Shown: piece by piece, positions 8,195 to 17,062 of the stretch | How the letters are laid out: each line of letters starts with the position of its first letter | How positions within the stretch are numbered: the first letter of the stretch is position 1 | Assembly: GCA_035294245.1 (NCBI GenBank) | Contig: DATGLG010000047.1 | Coordinates: 1 to 64,000 of the forward strand | DNA: 64,000 nt | Reading direction: 5' to 3' | From: DATGLG01 sp035294245 | GTDB lineage: Bacteria; Pseudomonadota; Alphaproteobacteria; JACZXZ01 | Position numbers and translations under genes: made by a program | The notes under the pieces: model-generated | Told to the model about the DNA's origin: nothing | Databases searched by the model: none | The model's input: only the letters and a program-made list of their open reading frames with translations

Positions 8195-8230
8195 TTACCG
8201 ACTGTCAATCGGGCAAAAATCGCTATAGTG
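8195..8230 (+). promoter_or_regulatory. Putative promoter of the 8244 gene
   Basis: The sequence cgctatagtgcg at about 8220-8231 gives a TATAGT -10 box just upstream of the 8244 start, with an AT-richer stretch before it. The same ggctatagtgcgg occurs at about 8582-8593 in front of the 8620 gene, suggesting the two use the same promoter class. The -35 boxes are not clear. Confidence 0.4.
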
Positions 8231-8243
8231 CGATCTCGGGATC

Positions 8244-8513
8244 ATGAGCGCGGATTCGGAGTTCACCATCTCCCTCGGAGCGGCGGTGGCGGCGCACAAG
8301 CCGACGGGCCTTGTCGTGACCTTTCATCGCGGCCGCGCGCCGCCTTACGCCTGGGAGCCCTTCTCCTTCAGCGGGACGCCGGTCGAGGGCATGTCGCGGC
8401 GCCAGGCGCTGCGGCTCGTCAGGCAGGCGGAATCCGAGTTCAATCGCATCGCCGCCGAGCGCTGGCGGGGTGTCCCGCGGAGCAGGGCCGCGCCCGCCAA
8501 CGGCAACGCATAG
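8244..8513 (+). CDS. Hypothetical protein
   Basis: An 89-residue protein with a likely ATG start at 8244. It has a beta-rich first half (LVVTFHRGRAPPYAWEPFSF) and a helical, Arg-rich second half (MSRRQALRLVRQAESEFNRI). No known family was recognised. A TATAGT box lies directly upstream, and the following gene has the same box, so it is likely a real monocistronic gene. Confidence 0.5.
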   Translation: MSADSEFTISLGAAVAAHKPTGLVVTFHRGRAPPYAWEPFSFSGTPVEGMSRRQALRLVRQAESEFNRIAAERWRGVPRSRAAPANGNA

Positions 8514-8619
8514 CGCGCCGGTCCGGAAAATCCCCGCCGCCCGCGCCGGCCCCGCGCCGCTTTCGCCGCGGCCCCGGTCGCGGCTATAGTGCGGCAGGAG
8601 CATCTTGCGGGGAGGGGGC

Positions 8620-9249
8620 ATGGACGCGCAGCACCTGATCACCGACGCGGCGGCGCTCGAGCACCTCTACGGCGCGCCCTCGGAGGCCTCGCTCGTCAAG
8701 GAGGTCGACTACCTCCACCCCCATTACGTCGCGATGATCAAGGCGGCTCCCTTCGCCGTGCTGGCGACGAGCGGGCCCGGCGGGCTCGACGCCTCGCCGC
8801 GCGGCGACGCGCCGGGCTTCATTACCGTCGCCGACGAGAAGACGCTGCTCATCCCCGATCGGCGCGGCAACAACCGCATCGACAGCCTGCGCAACATCCT
8901 CGCCGATCCGCGCGTCGCCCTCCTTCTCCTCATTCCGGGCGTGGGCGAGACGCTGCGCATCAACGGGCGCGCCGAGATCAGCATCGACCCCGAGCTCCTG
9001 CAGCGCTTCGCCGTGGACGGCAAGCCGCCGCGCTCGGTCCTCGTCATCCATGTCAAGACCGTCTTCTTCCAATGCTCCCGCGCCATCCTGCGCTCGGAGC
9101 TGTGGAACCCGGCGCGCCAGATCGCGCGCGCGGCGCTGCCGAGCACGGGCACCATCCTCCGCGACCTGAGCGGCGCGCGCTTCGACGGCGCCGCCTTCGA
9201 CCGCGACTGGCCGGCGCGCGCCAAGGCGCAGCTTTACCAAGCTTGCTAA
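8620..9249 (+). CDS. Pyridoxamine 5'-phosphate oxidase family FMN-binding protein
   Basis: A 209-residue protein with the split-barrel flavin fold. YVAMIKAAPFAVLATSGPGG and LDASPRGDAPGF are the start of the barrel. TLLIPDRRGNNRIDSLRNIL is the flavin-contacting strand and helix typical of the MSMEG_1061-type PPOX subfamily, and VFFQCSRAI lies near the C-terminal end. Family members bind FMN or related deazaflavins and have varied or unknown substrates. The ATG at 8620 follows a ggaggggg ribosome site; a start at 8605 is less likely. Single gene. Confidence 0.78.
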   Translation: MDAQHLITDAAALEHLYGAPSEASLVKEVDYLHPHYVAMIKAAPFAVLATSGPGGLDASPRGDAPGFITVADEKTLLIPDRRGNNRIDSLRNILADPRVALLLLIPGVGETLRINGRAEISIDPELLQRFAVDGKPPRSVLVIHVKTVFFQCSRAILRSELWNPARQIARAALPSTGTILRDLSGARFDGAAFDRDWPARAKAQLYQAC

Positions 9250-9280
9250 CGATCCGAAGAGCGAGTAAGCCACAGAAGCC

Positions 9281-9539
9281 GTCATTGCGAGCTCCCGCAA
9301 CGCCTCGCGCGGTGAGGCGGCGGGAGCGAAGCAATCCAGAGCAAGGCAATTTTCTGGATCGCTTCGTCGCTACGCTCCTCGCGATGATGGGCGTTGACGA
9401 GAGGGATGCCAACGTCGCCCCCTCTTGCATCGCCGCTCCCGCCTTCGGCACGAACAATTGAAAACGTCGAAAATTCAAGGCGATGCGCGCCGCGCGGCCG
9501 AGCTTTGGCCGCACCAAGGGGATGCCAACGTCGCCCCCT
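9281..9539. repeat. Dispersed palindromic repeat and a 21-bp direct repeat upstream of pdhA
   Basis: 9281-9388 is bounded by cattgcgag and ctcgcgatga and is a common alphaproteobacterial intergenic element. A 21-bp segment beginning gggatgccaacgtcgcccc occurs at 9403-9423 and again at 9519-9539. No gene was recognised in 9250-9816. Confidence 0.6.
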
Positions 9540-9681
9540 TCTCACACCGCGAGGGAGCCGGCGACGATGCAACCGGAAGCCGTATCGTCAGCGCCTTGCG
9601 ATGCCGGCGCGAAGGGGCTCGCGACGCGCGGCCGCGCCGCTTGTTAACCGGATTCCAGTTAATTACTCTTTGTGCGTTGCA

Positions 9682-9722
9682 AAATAAGGCATTTTTTCGC
9701 CCGGCGCGCTTGAAATAAGGCA
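9682..9722 (+). promoter_or_regulatory. Two direct repeats upstream of pdhA, possible operator
   Basis: The decamer aaataaggca occurs at 9682-9691 and 9713-9722. The 31-bp offset is about three helical turns, so a protein could bind both on one face. They lie about 95-135 bp before the pdhA start in the only AT-rich part of the interval, where the promoter is expected. The regulator is unknown. Confidence 0.35.
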
Positions 9723-9816
9723 GAGCCGGCGCTAGGTAGTCTGCTGCGTTCAGAGCGCGGCCCGCGAATGCGTCTGGGGATTCGCCTGCCGCGCAATCTT
9801 TTTGCAGGGAGGCTGG

Positions 9817-10824
9817 ATGGCCACCGCCAAGACCACACGGGGCAAGGCGCGCGGCGGCGCTGCCGCGGCCGAGGATCTCGTCCGCTATTATCGGGAGATG
9901 CTGCTGATCCGCCGCTTCGAGGAGAAGGCGGGGCAGATGTACGGCATGGGCCTCATCGGCGGCTTCTGCCATCTCTATATCGGCCAGGAAGCCGTGGTCG
10001 TCGGCATGCAGAACTGCCTGCGTCCCGGCGATGCGGTGATCACCAGCTATCGCGATCACGGCCACATGCTGGCGACGGGCATGGACCCCAAGGGTGTCCT
10101 CGCCGAGCTCACTGGGCGCCGCACCGGCTATTCCAAGGGCAAGGGCGGCTCCATGCACATGTTCAGCCGGGACAAGCATTTCTATGGTGGGCACGGCATC
10201 GTCGGCGCCCAGGTGCCGCTCGGCACCGGCATTGCCTTCGCCTTCCGCTACCGCAACGAGGACAAGGTCTGCCTCACCTATCTCGGCGACGGGGCCGTCA
10301 ACCAGGGCCAGGTCGCCGAATCCTTCAACATGGCCGAGCTCTGGAAGCTGCCGGTCATCTATGTGATCGAGAACAACAAATACGGCATGGGCACCTCCGT
10401 CGAGCGGGCCTCGGCGCGCACCGACCTCTATCATCGCGGGGCCGCCTATGGGATTCCCGGCGAGCAGGTGGACGGGATGGACGTGGAGGCGGTGAAGGCC
10501 GCCGGCGAGAAGGCCGTCGACTATGTCCGCTCCGGCAAGGGGCCCTTTATCCTCGAAATGGTCACCTATCGCTATCGCGGCCATTCCATGTCCGATCCCG
10601 CCAAGTACCGCTCGCGGGAGGAGGTGCAGAAGGTGCGCCAGGAGCGCGACCCCATCGAGCGGCTGCGCGGCCATCTCCTCGAGCGCGGCCTCGTCGACGA
10701 GGACGGGCTCAAGCAGATCGACCGCGAGATCAAGGACATCGTCACGGCGGCCGCCGATTTTGCCCAGCAGAGCCCGGAGCCCGATCCGGCGGAGCTCTAT
10801 ACCGACGTGCTGGTCGAGGCCTGA
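9817..10824 (+). CDS. pdhA: Pyruvate dehydrogenase E1 component, alpha subunit
   Basis: A 335-residue protein forming, with PdhB, the thiamine-diphosphate-dependent E1 that decarboxylates pyruvate and acetylates the E2 lipoyl group. The ThDP/Mg motif is GDGAVNQGQVAESFNMA through IENN. TSYRDHGHMLATG and the phosphorylation-loop region YRGHSMSDPAKYR are diagnostic. The ATG at 9817 follows gggagg and is preferred over an in-frame ATG at 9802. It is the first gene of the pdhA-pdhB-pdhC-lpd-lipA run; pdhB starts 15 bp later. Confidence 0.96.
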   Translation: MATAKTTRGKARGGAAAAEDLVRYYREMLLIRRFEEKAGQMYGMGLIGGFCHLYIGQEAVVVGMQNCLRPGDAVITSYRDHGHMLATGMDPKGVLAELTGRRTGYSKGKGGSMHMFSRDKHFYGGHGIVGAQVPLGTGIAFAFRYRNEDKVCLTYLGDGAVNQGQVAESFNMAELWKLPVIYVIENNKYGMGTSVERASARTDLYHRGAAYGIPGEQVDGMDVEAVKAAGEKAVDYVRSGKGPFILEMVTYRYRGHSMSDPAKYRSREEVQKVRQERDPIERLRGHLLERGLVDEDGLKQIDREIKDIVTAAADFAQQSPEPDPAELYTDVLVEA

Positions 10825-10839
10825 GAGGGGAGACGGAAG

Positions 10840-12252
10840 ATGCCGATCCAGGTGCTCATGCCGGCGCTGTCGCCGACCATGACCGAGGGCAAGCTCGCCA
10901 AGTGGCTGAAGCACGAGGGAGACGCGGTCAAGGCCGGCGAGATCCTGGCCGAGATCGAGACCGACAAGGCCACCATGGAAGTTGAGGCTGTCGATGAGGG
11001 AACGGTGGGCAAGCTCTTGATTCCCGAGGGGACGGAGGGAGTCGCCGTCAACACGCCCATCGCCCTCTTGCTGGGCGACGGCGAGGGCCCGGACGCGCTT
11101 GCCGATACGGCTTCCGGGGCTCCGCCTCCCCGCAAGGACGCCGCCCCGGCAACCTCTCCCGCGGCGCCGGCGGCGAAGGCGCCCCCATCCCCGGCCCCCG
11201 CCGAAGCTCCCGCGCCGCGCGCGCCGGCCACGCCGCCCGCGGCTGCCGAGCCCGAATATTCCGGCCCGACCAAGACCCAGACCGTGCGCGAGGCCCTGCG
11301 CGACGCCATGGCCGAGGAGATGCGGCGCGACCCGGCGGTCTTTCTCATGGGCGAGGAAGTCGCGCAATATCAAGGGGCTTACAAGGTGAGCCAGGGGCTC
11401 CTCGAGGAGTTTGGCGAGCGCCGTGTCGTCGATACCCCGATCACCGAGCAGGGCTTCGCCGGCCTCGGGGTCGGTGCCGCCTTCAACGGGCTCAAGCCCA
11501 TCGTCGAGTTCATGACCTGGAACTTCGCCATGCAGGCGATCGACCAGATCGTCAACTCGGCGGCGAAGACCCGCTACATGTCCGGGGGGCAGATGAGCTG
11601 CCCCATCGTTTTTCGCGGCCCCAACGGCGCCGCCGCCCGCGTCGCGGCGCAACATTCCCAATGCTATGCGAGCTGGTACGGCCACGTCCCGGGCCTCAAG
11701 GTCGTCGCACCCTATTCGGCGGCCGACGCCAAGGGTCTGCTCAAGGCGGCGATCCGCGACCCCAACCCCGTCATCATCCTCGAGAACGAGATTCTCTACG
11801 GCCATACCTTCGAGGTGCCGGAGCACGAGGACTGGGTGGTGCCCATCGGCAAGGCCAAGGTCGAGCGGCCCGGCAGCGATGTCACCATCACGGCGTTCTC
11901 GCTCATGGTCGGGCGCGCCCTCGAGGCGGCCGAGCAGCTCGCCAAGGAGGGGATCAGCGCCGAGGTCATCAACCTGCGCACGATCCGTCCTCTCGATCGC
12001 GCGACCATTGTCGAATCCGTCAAGAAGACCAACCGGTTGGTGTCCGTGGAGGAGGGCTGGCCCTTCGCCGGCATCGGCGCCGAGCTCGCCGCCGTGATGA
12101 TGGAGGAGGCCTTCGACTGGCTCGACGCTCCCGTCATCCGGGTCGCCGGCGTCGATGTGCCGCTGCCTTACGCGGCCAATCTCGAGCATCTCGCCCTGCC
12201 GCAGGCCGAAGGCATCGTCGAAGCTGCGAAAAAGGCCTGCTATCGCGCGTGA
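10840..12252 (+). CDS. pdhB: Pyruvate dehydrogenase E1 component, beta subunit, with N-terminal lipoyl domain
   Basis: A 470-residue protein. Residues 1 to about 80 are a complete lipoyl domain (MPALSPTMTEGKLAKWLK, with the lipoylated lysine in ETDKATME), followed by an Ala/Pro-rich swinging linker to about residue 138. The transketolase-like beta domain then starts at TQTVREALRDAMAEEM. E1-beta with its own lipoyl arm is a feature of Alphaproteobacteria. The lipoyl domain is nearly the same as that of PdhC two genes on, pointing to an ancient domain duplication. Confidence 0.96.
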   Translation: MPIQVLMPALSPTMTEGKLAKWLKHEGDAVKAGEILAEIETDKATMEVEAVDEGTVGKLLIPEGTEGVAVNTPIALLLGDGEGPDALADTASGAPPPRKDAAPATSPAAPAAKAPPSPAPAEAPAPRAPATPPAAAEPEYSGPTKTQTVREALRDAMAEEMRRDPAVFLMGEEVAQYQGAYKVSQGLLEEFGERRVVDTPITEQGFAGLGVGAAFNGLKPIVEFMTWNFAMQAIDQIVNSAAKTRYMSGGQMSCPIVFRGPNGAAARVAAQHSQCYASWYGHVPGLKVVAPYSAADAKGLLKAAIRDPNPVIILENEILYGHTFEVPEHEDWVVPIGKAKVERPGSDVTITAFSLMVGRALEAAEQLAKEGISAEVINLRTIRPLDRATIVESVKKTNRLVSVEEGWPFAGIGAELAAVMMEEAFDWLDAPVIRVAGVDVPLPYAANLEHLALPQAEGIVEAAKKACYRA

Positions 12253-12324
12253 GTATCGTATCCAGCTCGTCGAATCAATGTGGCGCCGCCTGAGCTTGAG
12301 CGGCGCCGGCTAGGGGACAAGGCC

Positions 12325-13656
12325 ATGCCGACGCAAATCCTGATGCCCGCCCTTTCGCCCACCATGACCGAGGGCAAGCTGGCCAAGTGGCTCAAGAAGG
12401 AGGGGGACAAGGTGAGCCCCGGCGACATCGTCGCCGAGATCGAGACCGACAAGGCCACCATGGAGATTGAGGCAGTGGACGAGGGGACGCTCGGCAAGCT
12501 CTTGATTCCCGAGGGAACTGAGGGGGTCGCCGTCAACACGCCGATCGCCGTGCTGCTGGACGAGGGCGAGGATGCCGCGGCGGCAAATGTCTCGCCGCCC
12601 GCGGCGAAGCCTGCCACGCCTCCGGCGGAGGCAAAGCCGGCTCCCGCCGCGCCGCCGCCAGCCGCGGCGAAGCCCGCAGCCCCGCCGGCGGCACCCCCGT
12701 CGCCAGCGCCCGCGGCCGCGCGGGGAAACGGCGCCGATCGGGTCTTCGCGAGCCCCCTCGCCAAGCGCATGGCGCAGCAGGCCGGGCTCGACCTGGCCGC
12801 GTTGCGCGGCAGCGGGCCCCATGGCCGCATCGTGAAGGCGGATATCGAGGCGGCCCTCGCCAGGGGCGCCCCGGCGGCGAAGCCGGCGCCTGCCGCTCCC
12901 GGGGCCCCGCCCGCAGCGCGACCGCCGGCACCCTCCGCACCCGTCGAGCTTCCCGGCATGCCGAGCTACACGGAGGTACCCCATAGCTCGATGCGCAAGG
13001 TAATCGCCCGGCGCCTCGTCGAGGCCAAGCTCCAGCAGCCCCATTTCTATCTCTCCATCGATTGCGAGATCGATGAGCTCCTCAAGCTGCGTCAGGACCT
13101 CAACGCCAAGGCGCCGGAGGGGAAGGGCGGCTTCAAGCTTTCGGTCAACGACTTGCTCATCAAGGCGGCGGCGCTCGCGCTCAAGAAGGTGCCTGCCGCC
13201 AATGCCTCCTGGACGGACGAGGCCGCCCGCCTCTATCACCGTGCCGACATCTCGGTCGCGGTGGCGCTGCCGAGCGGCCTCATCACCCCGGTGATCCGCG
13301 GCGCCGACCAGAAGGGCCTCGCCGAAATCTCCAACGAGATGAAGGATCTCGCCGCGCGGGCGCGCGAGGGGAAGCTGAAGCCGGAGGAATACCAGGGCGG
13401 CACCTTCTCGATCTCCAATCTGGGCATGTACGGGATCCGCGAATTCGCGGCGGTCATCAACCCGCCCCAGAGCGCCATTCTGGCCGTGGGAGCGGGGGAG
13501 AAGCGGCCCATCGTGAAGGACGGCGCCCTCGCCATCGCCACAATAATGACCTGTACGCTCTCCTGTGACCACCGGGTGGTCGATGGCGCGACCGGCGCCG
13601 AGTTTCTCGCCGCCTTCAAGGCCCTGGTCGAGAGCCCGCTCACCATGCTGCTTTAA
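12325..13656 (+). CDS. pdhC: Dihydrolipoamide acetyltransferase (E2) of pyruvate dehydrogenase
   Basis: A 443-residue protein that transfers acetyl from lipoate to CoA and forms the complex core. Order of domains: one lipoyl domain (residues 1 to about 80, ETDKATMEIE), an Ala/Pro linker, a peripheral subunit-binding domain (FASPLAKRMAQQAGLDLAAL), a second linker, then the catalytic domain from about residue 215, ending with the active-site DHRVVDGATGAEF. The ATG at 12325 is 72 bp after pdhB. It lies between pdhB and lpd in the operon. Confidence 0.96.
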   Translation: MPTQILMPALSPTMTEGKLAKWLKKEGDKVSPGDIVAEIETDKATMEIEAVDEGTLGKLLIPEGTEGVAVNTPIAVLLDEGEDAAAANVSPPAAKPATPPAEAKPAPAAPPPAAAKPAAPPAAPPSPAPAAARGNGADRVFASPLAKRMAQQAGLDLAALRGSGPHGRIVKADIEAALARGAPAAKPAPAAPGAPPAARPPAPSAPVELPGMPSYTEVPHSSMRKVIARRLVEAKLQQPHFYLSIDCEIDELLKLRQDLNAKAPEGKGGFKLSVNDLLIKAAALALKKVPAANASWTDEAARLYHRADISVAVALPSGLITPVIRGADQKGLAEISNEMKDLAARAREGKLKPEEYQGGTFSISNLGMYGIREFAAVINPPQSAILAVGAGEKRPIVKDGALAIATIMTCTLSCDHRVVDGATGAEFLAAFKALVESPLTMLL

Positions 13657-13693
13657 CGACCCGCGCAACCCGCCGGGAAACTCGAGGAAAATC

Positions 13694-15094
13694 ATGGCCG
13701 AGACCTCATTTGACCTGATCGTCGTCGGCGGCGGCCCGGGCGGCTATGTCGCCGCCATCCGCGCGGCTCAGCTCGGCATGAAGACCGCCGTGGTGGAGCG
13801 GGAGCATCTCGGCGGCATCTGCCTCAATTGGGGCTGCATCCCGACCAAGGCCCTGCTGCGCTCCTCGGAAGTCTTCAGCCTGGTCAAGCATGCCGACCAA
13901 TTCGGCTTTCAGGTCAACGGGGTGAGCTTTGATACGAAGAAAATCGTCGAGCGCTCGCGCAAGGTCGCGGGCCAGCTTTCGGCCGGCGTTAAGCATCTTC
14001 TTAAGAAGAACAAGGTTACCGTCTTCGACGGCCACGGGCGCTTGGCCGGGCGCGGCAAGCTCGCCGTGAGCAAGGACGGCAGGGCCGTCGCCGATCTCGC
14101 GGCCAAGCACATCATCTTGGCGACCGGGGCGCGGGCGCGCACGCTGCCCGGCCTCGAGCCCGACGGCAAGCTGGTCTGGACCTACAAGGAGGCCATGGTA
14201 CCGAGCGAGATGCCGAAATCCCTCCTGGTCATCGGCTCGGGGGCCATCGGCATCGAATTCGCCAGCTTCTACAGAATCTTGGGGGTCGAGGTGACGGTGG
14301 TGGAGGTGCTGCCGCGCATTCTTCCCGTGGAGGACGAGGAAATTTCGGCTTTCGCCCGCAAGTCCTTCGAAAAGCAGGGCATGAAGATCATCACCAGTGC
14401 GGCGGTGAAGGGCCTCAAGCGCAATGCCGGCAGCGTGACGGCGACCATCGAGGCCGACGGCAAGTCGAACGAGCTCACCGTCGAGCGGGTGATCCTCGCC
14501 ATCGGCATCGCCGGGAATGTGGAGAATATCGGGATCGAGGGCACCCGGATCAAAGTCGAGAAGACCCACGTCGTGGTCAATGAATGGCTCGAGACCGGCG
14601 AGCCCGGAATCTATGCCATCGGCGATCTCGTCGGGCCGCCCTGGCTCGCCCACAAGGCGAGCCACGAGGGCGTCATCTGCGTCGAGAGGATCGCCGGGCT
14701 GAACGACGTTCATCCCCTTGATATCACCAATATTCCGGGCTGCACCTATTGCTCGCCCCAGGTCGCGAGCGTGGGCTTGACCGAGGCCGCGGCCAAGGCC
14801 AAGGGCCGCGAGGTCAAGGTGGGCCACTTCCCCTTCATCGGCAACGGCAAGGCGATTGCCCTCGGCGAGCCCGAAGGCATGGTCAAGACGGTGTTCGACG
14901 CCAAGACCGGCGAGCTGCTCGGCGCCCATATGATCGGCGCAGAGGTCACCGAGCTGATCCAGGGCTTCGGCATCGCCAAGACCCTCGAATCGACGGAGTC
15001 GGAGCTGATCCACGCGATCTTCCCGCACCCGACCCTCTCGGAGATGATGCACGAGGCCGTGCTTGACGCCTATGGCCGGGCCATACATTTCTAG
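13694..15094 (+). CDS. lpdA: Dihydrolipoyl dehydrogenase (E3)
   Basis: A 466-residue flavoprotein disulfide reductase that reoxidises dihydrolipoamide with NAD+. N-terminal FAD motif VVGGGPGGYVAAIRAAQLG, redox-active disulfide in CLNWGCIPTK, NAD site GSGAIGIEFASFY, and the C-terminal catalytic His-Glu region HAIFPHPTLSEMMHEA. The ATG at 13694, after ggaaaatc, gives a normal-length protein. It is 37 bp downstream of pdhC and is followed by lipA, which makes the lipoyl cofactor for this complex. Confidence 0.96.
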   Translation: MAETSFDLIVVGGGPGGYVAAIRAAQLGMKTAVVEREHLGGICLNWGCIPTKALLRSSEVFSLVKHADQFGFQVNGVSFDTKKIVERSRKVAGQLSAGVKHLLKKNKVTVFDGHGRLAGRGKLAVSKDGRAVADLAAKHIILATGARARTLPGLEPDGKLVWTYKEAMVPSEMPKSLLVIGSGAIGIEFASFYRILGVEVTVVEVLPRILPVEDEEISAFARKSFEKQGMKIITSAAVKGLKRNAGSVTATIEADGKSNELTVERVILAIGIAGNVENIGIEGTRIKVEKTHVVVNEWLETGEPGIYAIGDLVGPPWLAHKASHEGVICVERIAGLNDVHPLDITNIPGCTYCSPQVASVGLTEAAAKAKGREVKVGHFPFIGNGKAIALGEPEGMVKTVFDAKTGELLGAHMIGAEVTELIQGFGIAKTLESTESELIHAIFPHPTLSEMMHEAVLDAYGRAIHF

Positions 15095-15118
15095 GGTGCC
15101 CATGGAGCGCCGAACCCG

Positions 15119-16075
15119 ATGAGCATGACGCCGACGCCTGCGCGGCCCCGCCACCCGGAAAAGCTCAACCGTCCGGATCATCCGATCGCGCGCAAGCCCG
15201 AATGGATCCGGGTGAAGGCGCCGGTCTCGCGCGAATACCAGGAGACGCGCCGGCTGATGCGGGCGCTCGGCCTCAATACCGTGTGCGAGGAGGCCGCCTG
15301 TCCGAATATCGGCGAGTGCTGGGCGCGCCGCCACGCGACGGTGATGATCCTCGGCAGCGTCTGCACGCGCGCCTGCGCCTTTTGCAACGTCGCCACGGGC
15401 TTGCCCGGCCGGCTCGACCCCCACGAGCCGGACCATGTCGCCGAAGCCGTCGGGAAGCTCGGCCTCTCCCATATCGTCATCACCTCCGTGGACCGGGACG
15501 ACCTGCCCGATGGCGGTGCGGAGCACTTCGCGAAGACGATCCGGGCGGTGCGCGCCGCGGCGCCAAGCACCACCATCGAGGTCCTGACCCCGGATTTCCT
15601 GCGCAAGGAGGGGGCGATCGAGACCGTGGTGGCGGCCAAGCCCGACGTCTACAACCACAATCTCGAGACGGTGCCGCGGCTCTACCCCACCATCCGGCCC
15701 GGCGCGCGCTATTACGCCTCCCTGCGCCTTCTCGACCGGGTGAAGACGCTCGACCCATCGCTCTTCACCAAATCCGGGCTGATGGTCGGCCTGGGGGAGA
15801 AGCGCGAGGAGATTCAGCAGGTTATGGATGATCTGCGCACCGCCGGCGTCGATTTCCTCACGATCGGGCAGTATCTGCAGCCGACCCCCAAGCACGCGCC
15901 GGTCGAGCGCTTCGTCACCCCGGAGGAATTCGCATCTCTGAAGAGCCTGGCCCAGGGCAAGGGTTTCCTTCTCGTTGCGGCCTCGCCCCTGACCCGCTCC
16001 TCCTATCATGCCGGCGACGATTTCCTCCGCTTGCGCCAGGCCCGCAGCGCACGCCTCGCTGCCGCCGCCTCCTGA
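15119..16075 (+). CDS. lipA: Lipoyl synthase
   Basis: A 318-residue radical-SAM enzyme that inserts two sulfurs into octanoyl groups on lipoyl domains. The radical-SAM cluster motif is CTRACAFC (CX3CX2C), and the auxiliary cluster cysteines are in CEEAACPNIGEC. The C-terminal RSSYHAGDDF carries the conserved serine that ligates the auxiliary cluster. It is 24 bp downstream of lpdA, so cofactor synthesis is coupled with the enzymes that use it. An in-frame ATG at 15125 is an alternative start. Confidence 0.96.
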   Translation: MSMTPTPARPRHPEKLNRPDHPIARKPEWIRVKAPVSREYQETRRLMRALGLNTVCEEAACPNIGECWARRHATVMILGSVCTRACAFCNVATGLPGRLDPHEPDHVAEAVGKLGLSHIVITSVDRDDLPDGGAEHFAKTIRAVRAAAPSTTIEVLTPDFLRKEGAIETVVAAKPDVYNHNLETVPRLYPTIRPGARYYASLRLLDRVKTLDPSLFTKSGLMVGLGEKREEIQQVMDDLRTAGVDFLTIGQYLQPTPKHAPVERFVTPEEFASLKSLAQGKGFLLVAASPLTRSSYHAGDDFLRLRQARSARLAAAAS

Positions 16076-16094
16076 GCGCGGCGGAGCGGCCCGC

Positions 16095-16571
16095 ATGCCC
16101 ACCCATGCCGAGAAGCGCATTCTGCCCTATCGGGCCGACCAGCTCTTCGACCTCGTCGCCGATATTGAGCGCTATCCGGAATTCCTGCCCTGGTGCCGGG
16201 CGGCCCGGATCCGGCGACGCGAAGCCGATACGATCTATGCCGATCTCATCATCGGCTGGAGAATGATCCGCGAGTCCTTCACCTCGCGGGTGGTTTTGCA
16301 GAGGCCCGCGCGCATTGACGTGTCCTATCACGAAGGGCCGTTCAAGTACCTGAACAACCATTGGATTTTCGAGCAGCAGCCGGATGGCAACTGTCTCATC
16401 GACTTCTATGTCGATTTCGAGTTTCGCTCGAAGATGCTGCAGAAGGTCATCGGCGTGCTGTTCAACGAGGCCGTCCGACGCATGGTCCACGCCTTCGAGG
16501 AGCGCGCGCGCAAGCTCTATGGCCGCGCGCCGCCGGCGGGCGCTTCCCAGCCGTCACCCCATCGCGGTTAG
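16095..16571 (+). CDS. Coq10/RatA-family START-domain protein
   Basis: A 158-residue protein of the SRPBCC fold: the start KRILPYRADQLFDLVADIERYPEFLPWC is the family signature, and the C-terminal helix is in FNEAVRRMVHAFEERARKLYG. Relatives bind ubiquinone (Coq10) and help its use or synthesis; the name RatA for the E. coli toxin-like member is historical. The ATG at 16095 is 19 bp after lipA, probably in the same transcript. Its 3' end overlaps the convergent cinA-type gene by 4 bp. Confidence 0.85.
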   Translation: MPTHAEKRILPYRADQLFDLVADIERYPEFLPWCRAARIRRREADTIYADLIIGWRMIRESFTSRVVLQRPARIDVSYHEGPFKYLNNHWIFEQQPDGNCLIDFYVDFEFRSKMLQKVIGVLFNEAVRRMVHAFEERARKLYGRAPPAGASQPSPHRG

Positions 16572-17062
16572 GCACCCGCCGCCTGGCGGGCGAGCATGGC
16601 AAGCGCTCGCGCGACCGCGGCGTGCCGGATCTGCGTCCGATTGCCGTCAAAGACGTGCCGCTCACAGAGGGTGGCGCTGCCCCGCCGGGCCGAAGCGACG
16701 AAAACGAGGCCGACGGGCTTCGTCGGCGTAGCACCCCCGGGTCCCGCGATGCCCGTCACGGCGACGCTCAGCTGCGCGGCGGGCGCGCGAGCCAGCGCGC
16801 CTTCCGCCATCGCACGGGCGACGGGCTCGCTGACGGCCCCATGGGCTTCGAGCAATGCGCGGGGGACGCCGAGCAACTCCTCCTTGGCTTCGTTCGTATA
16901 GGTCACGAAGCCGCGGTCAACGACGTCGGAGCTTCCGGGAATCTCGGTCAAGGCGGCGGCGATCAGGCCGCCGGTGCAGGACTCGGCCGTAACCACGCGC
17001 AAGCCTGCCGACCTGCAGGCGTCGAGAACGTCCCGCGCTTGCCGTGCCAGTTCACGCGCCAC
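16568..17062 (-). CDS. pncC: CinA C-terminal domain protein, nicotinamide-nucleotide amidohydrolase
   Basis: A 164-residue stand-alone CinA C-terminal domain. The motifs TAESCTGGLIAAALTEIPGSS, VTYTNEAKEELLGV, GAVSEPVARAMAEGA and VTGIAGPGGATPTKPVG are all present and define the PncC amidohydrolase that converts NMN to NaMN in pyridine-nucleotide recycling. It is translated with overlap from pgpA (11 bp) and ispDF, forming a three-gene minus-strand operon. Confidence 0.9.
   Translation of the reverse strand: MARELARQARDVLDACRSAGLRVVTAESCTGGLIAAALTEIPGSSDVVDRGFVTYTNEAKEELLGVPRALLEAHGAVSEPVARAMAEGALARAPAAQLSVAVTGIAGPGGATPTKPVGLVFVASARRGSATLCERHVFDGNRTQIRHAAVARALAMLARQAAGA

Noticed and set aside
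9281..9388. Possible insertion-sequence remnant
   Set aside because: The cattgcgag/ctcgcgatga unit is a short dispersed palindrome without a transposase or target duplication.
9475..12189. Very long open frame (about 900 codons) on the minus strand opposite pdhA and pdhB
   Set aside because: It is the antisense frame of high-GC coding DNA. Its composition (Gly/Leu/His/Asp-rich repeats) and the clear pyruvate dehydrogenase motifs on the plus strand show it is a shadow.
13706..16120. About 800-codon minus-strand frame opposite lpdA and lipA
   Set aside because: Antisense shadow of two unmistakable enzymes; no ribosome site or domain.
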